A DNA stretch of 64,000 bases, taken from Zopfochytrium polystomum (taxonomy: Eukaryota > Chytridiomycota > Chytridiomycetes > Chytridiales > Chytridiaceae). The stretch is taken from contig JAIVFJ010000053.1 of the NCBI GenBank assembly GCA_025765615.1, positions 184,501-248,500 of the forward strand, read 5' to 3'. Within the stretch, counting starts at the first letter, position 1. Each line of letters opens with the position of its first letter. Below, in pieces: positions 1-10,450 of this stretch. The notes below the pieces were generated by a model that did not search any database, was not told the origin of the DNA, and saw nothing but the letters and a program-made list of their open reading frames with translations. The position numbers and the translations under genes are program-made.

Positions 1-414
1 TTTGATATCGTGGCCGTGCATTGCAGAGATTTAAGCAATATTCTGTACTTTCTGTACTTACTATTAGTAGCTGCTCCTGATGATATTGGGCAAAGAAGAG
101 CAATGCATAATGGAGGATCCCGTCCTGCGTTTTGCCTTCGGGTTTTATGAAAGGACTTTTCGGACCGCTTGACGGAAGAAAACAATTAACTGGTGTGTGG
201 ATGAGTCGCTGGGTTCGATTGGGACATGTCAAGCAGGAAAGAGAAGGACCACGAGCGATCATTGCGAACAAAATAAGCGAAGAAAAACCAGGAAAAAAAA
301 AAAAAAACGAAAAGAAAGAAAGAAAGAAAGAAAACAAAATTTCGACAAACTAATTGGCTCGGAGGTTACCCACAAACTGAAAAAGAGAAAAAAGAAAAAT
401 ACAACGTTTCAATT
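1..414. other. 5' flank of the eIF4A gene, no gene seen
   Basis: No credible coding region. Short lysine-rich reading frames here only reflect an A/G-rich stretch (about 285-400), which probably belongs to the promoter or 5' leader of the downstream eIF4A gene. Confidence 0.5.
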
Positions 415-2070
415 ATGAGCAAATCGTAAGTGTTGGCGGGCGAGTGAGGGAGAAAGAGACGGCGGGCAGCTGCTCTGCTGGTGATGCTGGCTTGGCTTGG
501 AGGGTGCACGAACGCCGAGCTGCCGTCTTCGCCTCAACGACGGTGTGCGCCCACGAGGCGAGCATCTTGCATGGCCACATCGCCTCACCCCCCCCCCCCC
601 AACCCCTGCCTACAAGATCTTCTGGAGGGTCGCTCAAACTCAATCCCCTGTTGCAGAAACAATGCCAACGAGTTCAACGACGTCGCCGAAGGCGAGATCA
701 CGGTAATTACCATCCTGAATTTGCCACATCAACAACGAGAGTCCCTGATCCACTCCACCCTCGCAGTCCAACTGGGATCAGGTTGTCGATAAGTTTGACG
801 ACATGAGCCTGAAGGACGAGCTCCTTCGCGGCATCTACTCCTACGGGTTAGTGTGTTCCCCAATTCCTTTCCTTTTCTCCCTTTTTCTTTCTTTCTTTCT
901 TTCTTTCTTTTTCCCCATCCTCTCCCTGACTTCTCCCCAAGGTTCGAACGTCCATCGGCCATCCAGCAGCGCGCCATTCTTCCCGTAGTGAAGGGCCACG
1001 ATGTCATCGCCCAGGCACAGTCTGGCACGGGCAAGACTGCCACCTTCTCCATTTCCATCCTTCAGAAAATCGACGTCACCAAGAAAGTCACTCAGGCCCT
1101 CATTTTGGCGCCTACCCGCGAGCTTGCACAGCAGATTCAGAAAGTCGTCATTGCTCTTGGCGATTATATGAACGCCGAATGCCACGCCTGCGTCGGCGGC
1201 ACCAATGTTCGAGACGATATGCGTAAGCTCGAATCTGGTGTGCACATCGTTGTCGGTACCCCAGGTCGTGTGTACGACATGATCAACCGTGGCGCCCTGC
1301 GTGCGGATAATATCAAAATGTTCGTTCTGGACGAAGCTGATGAAATGCTGTCGCGCGGTTTCACGGACCAGATCTACGACGTCTTCCAACTTCTTCCCCC
1401 TTCCACTCAAGTCGTCCTCCTGTCCGCTACTATGCCCGCAGATGTTTTGCAAGTGACGGAGAAATTCATGCGTAGCCCTGTGCGCATCCTTGTGAAACGG
1501 GATGAGCTCACGCTTGAAGGTATCAAGCAGTTCTACATTGCCGTGGAGAAGGAGGAATGGAAGTTGGATACCCTGTGTGACTTGTACGAAACTGTTACTA
1601 TCACGCAAGCCGTCATTTTCTGCAACACTCGGCGCAAGGTCGAGTGGCTGACCGAAAAGATGACAGGCCGTGACTTCACTGTCTCCGCCCTTCACGGAGA
1701 CATGGGCCAGAACGACCGTGAATTGATCATGAAAGAGTTCAGGTCCGGATCGTCTCGTGTGCTGATCACCACCGACTTGCTGGCCCGCGGTATCGACGTT
1801 CAGCAAGTGTCGCTCGTCATCAACTACGATCTCCCCACCAACCGGGAAAACTACATTCACCGTATTGGCCGAGGTGGTCGATTCGGTCGCAAGGGTGTCG
1901 CCATTAACTTCGTTACCGCGGACGACACGCGTATGATGCGCGAAATTGAGACTTTCTACAACACTCAGGTGATTACTTCTTTGGATTTGCAATCTTGTCC
2001 TTCCTAACAAGCGGTTTCATTGCATCATTAGATTGAGGAAATGCCCCTTAACATTGCCGACTTGATTTAA
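415..2070 (+). CDS. TIF1: Translation initiation factor eIF4A, DEAD-box RNA helicase
   Basis: ATP-dependent RNA helicase that unwinds mRNA 5' leaders as part of cytoplasmic eIF4F. Inferred exons are 415-425, 657-702, 767-846, 942-1968 and 2032-2070, all with GT-AG introns and matching phases, giving 400 residues, the usual eIF4A length. The start ATG lies in an 11-nt exon ending at a GTAAGT donor; this choice joins in frame to the acidic N-terminus and the Q-motif region FERPSAIQQ. Visible motifs are AQSGTGKT (about residues 71-78), [16 protein letters not shown] (about 176-179), SAT, ARGID and [11 protein letters not shown]. The C-terminus NIADLI is typical of eIF4A. FAL1/eIF4A3 is the alternative, but the overall sequence favours canonical eIF4A. 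A long C homopolymer lies in the first intron. Confidence 0.93.
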
Positions 2071-2374
2071 TCCGGGATCTAGGTCCTCTCTTTTTGGTTT
2101 TTCGCCCTTTTTTCTCCTTTTTTTCGTTTCTTTCCTATTTCATTGTAGATTCCACGGGGTGAAGGAGCAGGGCCATCATTTCACGATGAGGATTGCTTTT
2201 TTTAGTGTGAAGTCCGAGTTTTGGCGTGTTTGTTGCTTGTCTGTCTTCGTACCCGAATCGTACGCTGCTCCGTTACTCTCTTTCACTCCAAAACAACCTT
2301 TCGCGTTGAAGAATCGCAATTGAAAAGGAAAAAAAGCTCTTATTACCAAATTTTTCTATTTTCTGGCTGAAGAA
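2071..2374. other. Intergenic spacer between eIF4A and the mannosyltransferase gene
   Basis: T-rich 3' region of eIF4A followed by the promoter and leader of the next plus-strand gene. No coding or RNA gene seen. Confidence 0.5.
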
Positions 2375-5300
2375 ATGCTTCGAAAGCGGGGCCTTGGCGG
2401 CACCAACGACGATGGCTCTGAGGCTCACGGCCCTCCGGCGATGAGTTCTGGCTCTGGCAGCAGCAGCGGCAGCAGCAGTGGCATCGCAGGCATCGGCGGC
2501 AGCATCCTTGCATCCACGGCAGTTAACGTTGACTACGAGGCGCAGATCCCGCTTTTGTCGCCCGCAACCAACGGCGGTGTCGTTGGAAACGGCGGGCTGC
2601 CACTCCACCACAGGGGATATAGCCACGGTACCAGCAGCAGTGTGGGAAAGAGTACTGGTTATGGCGACTTTGAAGATGATAAGGGGTTCAAGCAGCGGCG
2701 GCAGGTGAGCGGGCGCGCCAGGTGCGGCGAAGATGACGATCTCGCGCAGCAAGCCACACTGATCTTGTCTTGCCCAAAGAGTTCTGCTAACGCAACGTGC
2801 GTCACCGCGTCTTTGCCAGGCCGCCGAGCAAGCCTCAAATAACCTCTACATATGGATCATTCCGTCTATTTTGACCATCCTCGCGCTTTGGACCCGCCTT
2901 TATAAGATCAGTTGGTCCAACATCGTCGTTTGGTGAGTCGGTTCGACTCTGCGTAGCAAACACTCACTAACGCAACAACCCTGAAGGGACGAGGCTCATT
3001 TTGGGTGCGAATCCGGTCTTAGTCCGAAACAGTCTGTCTAAACTTCTTTCAACTCTGCAGAAAATTCGCGACCTACTACATTCGTCGCGAATTCTACTTC
3101 GACGTTCACCCACCTTTAGGAAAGATGCTTCTGGGCCTGGCTGGCATTCTTTCGCGTTACAATGGATCGTTTCTCTTTGATTCTGGCCATAAATACCCTG
3201 ATTCGGTCAACTACACGGGCATGCGCATTTTCAGTGCGCTGTTTGGCGCGTTCATGGTGCCGTTGGCCTATTTTACCGCGCTTCAGATGAAAATGTCGAA
3301 GCAGGCATGCATTCTCACTGCAGCAATGGTGCTCATGGGTTAGTTGAACCAAGAAGCATCAAATGGCGGGAAGCGTGACTCTGTTTCGTAGATTTGGCAA
3401 CGCTCACAATTAGCCGGTTCATTTTGCTCGACTCGATGCTGTTATTTTTCACTGCGCTTTCGCTTTACTGCCTGTGCGTTTTCAGAAACTATCAGCAAAC
3501 AGCGTAAGCGACTGTTTTTTTGTAACAGTTTCGGTTCTCAAAGTTCGGCCAGCCCACTGTCAACAGACTGGTACATTTGGTTAGCAGCTACCGGCGCATC
3601 CATCGGGGCTGTGTCCAGGTATGAGCACTTTGGATACTTTCTTGAACACGACATTCTCATTTCCCTCCGTCAAAGCGTCAAGTGGGTCGGATTGTTCGCC
3701 ATCGCATTGGTCGGTCTGGTGAGGACGCTTGTTTTTCAAAGTAAAGCAATCTTTTAAGTCCAATAAAAGCACACTTTGGAAGACCTTTGGGAGATGTTTG
3801 GAGATGTCGACATGCCCAAGGTGAGTTTGCTTTATTTGTTCCTCTTATTGACAATTTTGACACAGATCACCTATATAAAGCACTGGCTTGCTCGAATCTT
3901 GTGCTTGATCATACTTCCTGTTAGCATCTACGCCCTCTCGTTTTACATACATTTCTGGATTTTGAACAAAAGCGGAACGGGCGACGCGCAAATGAGCTCG
4001 CTCTTTCAAGCAGGGCTGGAGGGCAATACCCTTCATCAGAATCCGCTAGGTTCGCTGCTGTTGGGGTCAAGAGGCAACTAGCTGACCGTCTCTCTTAACC
4101 AAATATTGAAGAGCTTGCATACGGGTCAAAAGTTTCCATTAAAAACACTGCGAGGGGTGGTGGGCTGCTCCACTCTCACATACAGAAGTTCCCGTCTGGT
4201 TCGGGTTTGCAGCAAGTCACCTGCTACCACCATAAAGACAACAACAACGAATGGTACATTCGCAAACCGCGCGACCAAGTTCAAGCAAATGACACTGAAT
4301 TCGTCAAAAATGGGGATATCATTCGCTTGGGTTTGTCTTGTCGGAGTACAAAACTGACTGTTCTGAATCTTTTCGGCAAATTTCGGCAGTGCACGCACCA
4401 ACCGGAGTTAACTTGCACAGCTCAGGCACTCACCACGCTCCCATGACCGCAGCTGAAAACGAAGTTAGCGGTTACGGAAACGAGACTACGAGCGAGTACA
4501 ACGACTTATGGATGATTGAGATAAAAGATGTAAGATTCCATTGGTGCCGAATCCGTGTCTTACGCGATGCCTGCAAAGGACTTTACCGTCCGCAAACCCA
4601 GCCGCATTCGATCTTTGACAACACGATTTTTTTTAAAACATGTTGCAACTGGTTGCCTACTTCGATCGACAGGCGTCACGCTACCTCAGTGGGGCTTTAA
4701 GCAAATTGAGGTCGTTTGCCAGAAAAAGGCAGACCGCAACAGCATTGCAAATATGTGGAACATTGAACAACACTGGAACCCCGCTCGTTCGTACCTCTAA
4801 CCTTTTCAAAGCCTTACTGACGCATTGCTTAGTTCCGTCAGGCACTAAAGGCACTTATCGCCGCCGCTTTTGGAAAGATTTTGCCGACCTTAATGTCGCA
4901 ATGTGGTCCTCCAATAACGCCTTGACCCCGGACCCTGACAATAACCCCGATGCCTTGACTTCCTCCCCGTATCAGTGGCCTTTTGCGCTCGTTGGTCTGC
5001 GCATGTGCGGCTGGGGTGACAATGACATCAAATTCTTCTTGCTCGGGCACCCCATTATATGGTGGGGCTCGTCTATCAGCCTTATGGTTTTCGCGATACT
5101 ATTTAGTGCCTATCTGGTTCGATTTCAGAGGAAATTCGAGGACTGGAGGCCGGGAGAGTGGGACGACTTTTTCTTTGCCGGAAAGGTGGCCTTCCTAGGA
5201 TGGTTCCTGCACTACATTCCGTTTTGGATCATGGGCCGTGTAACCTAGTACGTCAAAATTTCCTTCAACCGATGAAACACGCTGCTGACCCTTGCAAACA

Positions 5301-5538
5301 TTTTAGCTTGCATCACTACTTCCCAGCGCTCTACTTCGCCATCTTTATGTTCACATTTACGGTTGACCATCTCACCCAACGGATTGCGCCTCAATCGTTG
5401 AATCTCGTTATGGGGACAATTCTGGTGGTTGTCGCTGTTGTCTTTTTTTACTTTGCGGACTTCGCGTTCGGCATAAAAGGCCCGGCAAAGGCATACAAGA
5501 GCAGGCAATGGCTGTCAACGTGGCACTTTTATGACTGA
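2375..5538 (+). CDS. PMT2: Dolichyl-phosphate-mannose:protein O-mannosyltransferase, PMT2 type
   Basis: ER membrane enzyme that transfers mannose from dolichol-phosphate to Ser/Thr of secretory proteins. The gene has many introns; clear early exons are 2375-2704, 2820-2932, 2987-3004, 3061-3338 and 3392-3503. A Ser/Gly-rich cytosolic N-terminus of about 110 residues precedes the first membrane helix ([16 protein letters not shown]). The catalytic-loop motif WDEAHFG is followed by [11 protein letters not shown], then several hydrophobic segments. A MIR-repeat region follows, with [27 protein letters not shown] and [18 protein letters not shown]. The C-terminal multi-helix part runs from about 4830 and ends WHFYD at 5538. 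Motif spacing and the [16 protein letters not shown] block match the PMT2 subfamily; PMT1 is less likely. Central exon boundaries (about 4040-4830) are only approximate. Confidence 0.88.
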
Positions 5539-5959
5539 ATGTGGTTCCATTCATTGGCGGATTGTGGGATCAGCACCCATTGTGTCAGACGGATTCTGTT
5601 CTTTATGTGTGTTTGTGCTGTTTCCCGTTCCCTTTGCTTATCCTTGACCCGCCCTTGCTCTCGTTTCGTCGCTACCCAGAGCAGATTGCTCCGTTGTGCT
5701 CGCTTATTTCGTAAAGACGCCCCTTTTGTTAGCGCCCCTTCAACATCTGCCCAGTCTGGGCTGCTGAGCAGAGGAGGGAGGCGCTTCGTTAATATTAATG
5801 TAACGGTCAACACGCAAGAATCGGAGAATTCCGTTACGCCTTGTCAAACTTTTTTTTCTGCAAATTGGATATCACAATTGAGCGATCCAGCAACACGCGT
5901 TGACATCTCGGCCACATACTCCGCAGAATCGACCGCTTCATCCAAAACCCCCAATTACG
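5539..5959. other. Intergenic spacer, likely NAC alpha promoter
   Basis: No supported gene. It contains the 3' end of the mannosyltransferase transcript and the promoter and leader of the NAC alpha gene. Overlapping reading frames here have no recognisable content. Confidence 0.45.
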
Positions 5960-6884
5960 ATGACCAAATCCAGCGCCAAGGGCAAGAAGGCTGCTACTGC
6001 AGCGCCCGAGCCAGCTCCTGAAAAGATTGTTGAGATCGCCGACGACAACGGCTCGGACTCGGACTCCGACAGCAGCTCGGACGCTGGAGACGTCGCCGCC
6101 GCTGCCGCCGCCGCCAACGCCGCCGCCGCAAAAGCCGGTGCGACGCCCGCCGAGGCCGCCGCTGCCGCCGCTGCCGCCGCCGCCGCTGCCCAAAGCAAGG
6201 GCGAGCGCAAGGCTCGTAAGGCGTTGCAAAAGCACGGCCTTCGGCCCGTCCCCGAAATCAACCGCGTCACCATCCGCCGGCCGAAGGGCGTGCTCTTTGT
6301 TGTCGCGAAGCCCGAGGTGTTCAAGTCGGCGTCGGGTGACAGTACGTAAACCGGTTTTTTCGAGCGTGTTTCGTTATCTGGGATGAATGGCATGAAAGTG
6401 TGTGACAGGAGATTGGCGCCTGCGTCGATGCCTTCTGCCATTTGTCTACGATGCATGGGAGGAAGGGGACCATCGACATTGCATATGCATGGATCGCTGT
6501 TGAATGATCCGTTTCAACAGAAAGTGATCACCAAAGATGCACTTTACTCACCACCGTGCTTCCTCATCCGCCCTCCTCCACACAGCATACATCGTTTTTG
6601 GCGAAGTCAAGGTCGAGGACATGAACACCCAGGCGCAGGCGGCTGCTCAGGAGGCGTACCGTGCCCAGGACATCCTTGCATCTGGCGCCAACGCGGAGGA
6701 GGAGATGCCCGGTCTCACTGACGAAGCGGAGGACGAGGGCCCTGTCGACACCACCGGCGTCGACGAAAAGGACATCGAACTTGTCGTTCAGCAGGCCAAC
6801 GTTTCGCGTGCCAAAGCCGTCAAGGCGCTGAAGAACAACGATGGCGACATTGTCAACGCCATCATGGAGCTGACGGTTTGTTGA
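5960..6884 (+). CDS. EGD2: Nascent polypeptide-associated complex subunit alpha
   Basis: Alpha subunit of NAC, the ribosome-bound heterodimer that shields nascent chains and controls SRP access. Two exons, 5960-6341 and 6586-6884, are joined in phase so that the split codon gives GDTYIVFGE, a hallmark of the NAC domain. The product is 226 residues. After an acidic start there is an alanine-rich insert (about residues 45-80, GCC-rich codons), then the NAC core with [20 protein letters not shown] and [15 protein letters not shown]-terminal UBA domain follows ([20 protein letters not shown] to the end). The poly-alanine insert is longer than in yeast Egd2 and is low complexity. The domain order is diagnostic. 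Confidence 0.93.
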
Positions 6885-7284
6885 CTCTTTGTTTGGATCG
6901 GTTGCACAGAGCGCTTGTCTGACAGGTCTTTTCTCCTATTCAAAAATCACTCTTACTCACAGCTCTGATTTGGGAATGGCGTAAATCTGTGGGGAGTTTG
7001 GGGCGTACCCAGTGGGATATCGCATGAATGGGCGGGCTGGGCTGACTTTGTTTTCGCAACCGTAAACAATACACTCGGAGAACTCCGGAGACATTGCCCT
7101 CTCTCACTCAATGCCAACCTGATGAGCAGTCTGCTGCAGTTATCACAGATGCCCTCCCAAGCTCTCAAGCAAATATCAGGCATGCATGTATTCTTCAGGT
7201 TTTCAGACTGTCCAACAACAAAAGCAAAAAGAGCAAACGGCAAGGGGCTGGGCGAATACGCGAATGTGAAAATCTCTTCGGCCC
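6885..7284. other. Intergenic region between convergent genes
   Basis: Lies between the 3' ends of NAC alpha (+) and the dynamin gene (-), so it holds two transcript ends. No coding region or RNA gene is supported. Confidence 0.5.
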
Positions 7285-9922
7285 CTAGACCGCCGCAATG
7301 ATCTCGTCCGCCTTCTGCAGTGCCGTGATCATATGCTTAACCTCCTTGCGCCTCTGGACTGTGGTGTCACTCTCCTTCAGTGCATCTTCAAACACCTCTT
7401 TCTTGTACAGCTCCGCCAGAAGCTCCCGCTGAAGCTCTTCTTTGCTGTGGTTCACAAGGTTGAACATGATCGCCTTTGGAACGAAGTCGGCTATTGTGCG
7501 CTTCACAATGCTGAAGTAGGACAATAGCAGCAGCTTGATGACCTCAGTCTCCATGTATTCGCGCTCGGAAAGTGTGCCGGAGGCTTTCAACACCGCTGGC
7601 GGCTGAGGTTGGAAGTTAAAAAACAATTACAAGATTAGAAAACTGCAGATTGAGCGTCAATGGGGAACATACGCTTTCGAGCACCCCAGGCTTCTTCTTT
7701 TGCTTGAAAAAGCTGCCAAAAAAGCCCGAGTTATCCTGGTTCTGCGCGATCAGGTCCAACTGTGGGTCTTTTGGGGGTGGTGGAGCGTTCTTGGCCTTCG
7801 GGTCTTGTGGCAGCATGTTAGAGAGTTTCGAGTTGTTCACTCGCTCTGCAATAATAGCGTGTGCCTATTCCGGGTATCTTGTTCAGCACATGGAAGGTGT
7901 AGGAGGCTTTAAAATACCTTGTGTCCAGACAGGAAATCCGGGTGCCCCGTGTTGACGTAAGTGGCCTCGGCGCTGAATAGAGGTTGTGCATATTAGCATG
8001 GAAGCAAACTTTCATAAACAACCCTGATGAGGAGACTCACGAGATCAAATCCGAAACCAGCTTGTTTGTTGGAACAAGGGACTTCTTGAAGAATGAGATG
8101 ACGACATTATAGAATCTCTCGCGCAGCTCAGGGAAGCGACGGAACGTGGGTTTAGTTAACAGCTTGTTCAGGATGCGAACCAGCTCGTCATAAATCATCG
8201 AAACGCATTTCAAACTTGGGTCTTCAAGGCGCTTAATTTGCTGCTTCACGAGCACCTCGAACGCCGCAGTTCCAACAAAGAGCGCCGGAGAAGAGCCCTG
8301 ACAGTCATCATTCAGATCAAGAGCCTGGGCAGAAACTATTCGAGAAGCACGGCTACTTACAGAGGAGTTGTACAAAATTGTGCGAATGTCTACGTCCTTT
8401 ATCTGATCGAACGGATCCATAGTGCGAATCGCCGAGGCGAAGATCTCGTGGAAAACGAAACTTAGACGAGCACCACCACTCAGCTCCTCGCTCGAAATCT
8501 CGCTTGAGGTACCGTCGATCATGGTTCGGTATTCGCTGGTGAACTCGGTGATGATATTAAGGATCAGGTTGGACTGGACGAAAAGATGTCAGTCTTGTTT
8601 GGTATAATAGCAGGTGAAGCATACGCTGTCGACTTCAATGCCCATGGGGTCGCCAAGCTGGGCCAACTCGTTGTTGAACTTCGCTAGGCTTTGGCTAATC
8701 TTCGCCTTTATGTCAGGGAGCGTGTTTCTGATGTGGTGCATGAGAATCTATCGGTTGTCAGTCGGAGCGTGCACTCAAATAGTTCCTCGAAAGTGAAAAA
8801 TATACCATATTCAATTTCCGCGCAAGATACGGGGTACCGCAATACTGCGCCTTGTTACGGTACGCAGGATGGTTTTCGAAAAAAGACTTTTCTGCGTCAA
8901 GGGCTGCATCGATGCGTTTCTTCGAGTCAATGTCTTTCTGACCACGGTTTACGACAGGAACGTAGCCTGATTGCACGAGTCAGCCAACACGGGCCTATCC
9001 CATAAAAGCTCAATCAGCAGGTCTCTTACCAAGTCTTAGGTTGATGATCCGGCCGGCCAGAATGTCGACGACATCTGTGCCTTGATCCATAAGATCAATT
9101 TTGGTGAGAACACCAATGGTTCGCAAGCCCTCGGGGTCGACTTCTCGAGCCATCTTGAGACCGTCAGAATTCGCCAAGTCCGTGTTCGCTGGTGTCACAG
9201 CAACGATGATCGCGTTTGATTTCGTGATGTACTTCATGATCATGTCTCTGATCTGCTTCTCGATGTCCTTTGGTTGATCGCCGACCGGAACTTTCGTAAG
9301 ACCCGGTAGGTCAACCATGGTAAGCGTCAAAACATTCGGCGAGTAGACGCGAAGGTTGATGGGTTGCGCCGAGATCCCTGCATTCTTGCCAACTTTGAGC
9401 TCCGTCTCGCGGTTAATTTCATCCCGAATTTCGTCAAAGTTGGTGAACTTCTTGCCCGGCAGGTGCAAAAACTCGCCCCACTCCTCGACTTCTTCAACGC
9501 CGTTGCTGTGGGTCGAGTTGAGTCGGGAAGCGGCAGCCTTTTCTGGGTCAGCAGCGACGCCCCCGACTTCTCCGCGTGAGTTTGGGCGGTTTATTAACTG
9601 CAGTACGAGTGGACGGCGTGTGACGATTCCAGAGCCTAGTATGTTTCGACGTGTGCGTTAGCTAGTGGCGGTGATGGTGGATGGCACTGAAAGAATCGAA
9701 CCTCGTGGAAGAAAGTCACGACCCACGATATTCTCCAACACGGAACTCTTGCCGCTACTCTGACTACCGATCACAACAATCTGACCAGAGAAGAATATTA
9801 GCGCGGAATGGTAGCGTAGAGTCTGGTCAATAACACCTGAGGCAGATCGATCGGGTTGGACACGTTCACGGCGGAAAAGGCATCTTGCAGCCGATTGATC
9901 GTTTTGATGAGATTGCCGTCCA
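7285..9922 (-). CDS. VPS1: Dynamin-related GTPase Vps1
   Basis: Large GTPase that scissions vesicles in Golgi/endosome-to-vacuole sorting and peroxisome division. The gene has many introns. Visible elements in order: N-terminal [15 protein letters not shown] (about 9910-9870), P-loop GSQSSGKSS with [41 protein letters not shown] (G3), [11 protein letters not shown] (G4), VNRGQKDI, then the middle domain with [30 protein letters not shown] and [18 protein letters not shown] proline-rich insert (APPPPKDPQ) is followed by the GTPase effector domain ending EIIAAV, stop at 7285. Wording around the G4 region and CGTPYLA matches Vps1 rather than Dnm1. The start is uncertain: the first coding exon appears to begin at 9922 with TGGAC directly after an AG, so the ATG may be split by an intron. 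Confidence 0.88.
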
Positions 9923-10450
9923 CTACGCGATCGCACAAATGAAAAGAACGTCAGCCTTCAAGAAGCGTGGAAGGATCGACAGGGTCCCAAAGGCAAACGA
10001 CGTCGCCAGATATTCGGGTTATGTTTAGCGACGGGCGAGGGAAATCAGTTGGCCTCCGAATACACCAAATCTCCACATGGCGATGCCACCCACTCACTTC
10101 TCACGAATTTTTTTTTGGCTGTGTTGTTTACCGCATTGGTTGGTTAACTAACCCTAACCCAAGTTTTCTACGATAAATGTATATTATCATGTATATTACT
10201 ATGTGGCTGAAAGTTAAAGACCATCGCCTTCACACCTTCACAGTGCGAGAAAGGCACGCGACTTGGTGGGCCCGTTATATCAACCAATCACGACTTCCAG
10301 GTCTTGGATGGGGTGTTCTACAAGAGCGCCTTGCGTCTCGACTATTCCCGGGCTGTTGGCGTCCTCGGGCATGGCAACGTTTTGGTGTCCAGCTCCGTTT
10401 TCACTCCGTTCTATTTGCTTATCTCGTGAAGTTAAATGCTAACACAGTGG
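9923..10450. other. Intergenic region between two minus-strand genes
   Basis: Holds the promoter and leader of the dynamin gene and the 3' flank of the demethylase gene. No gene is seen. It contains a two-unit telomere-like stretch, CTAACCCTAACCC at 10148-10160. Confidence 0.45.

Noticed and set aside
132..418. Lysine-rich overlapping reading frames
   Set aside because: They translate an A/G-rich tract in two frames at once; no start context or protein-like composition.
853..960. N-terminal extension of eIF4A in the long open frame
   Set aside because: This is intron sequence (pyrimidine-rich, GT at 847, AG at 941); the true upstream exons lie at 415-846.
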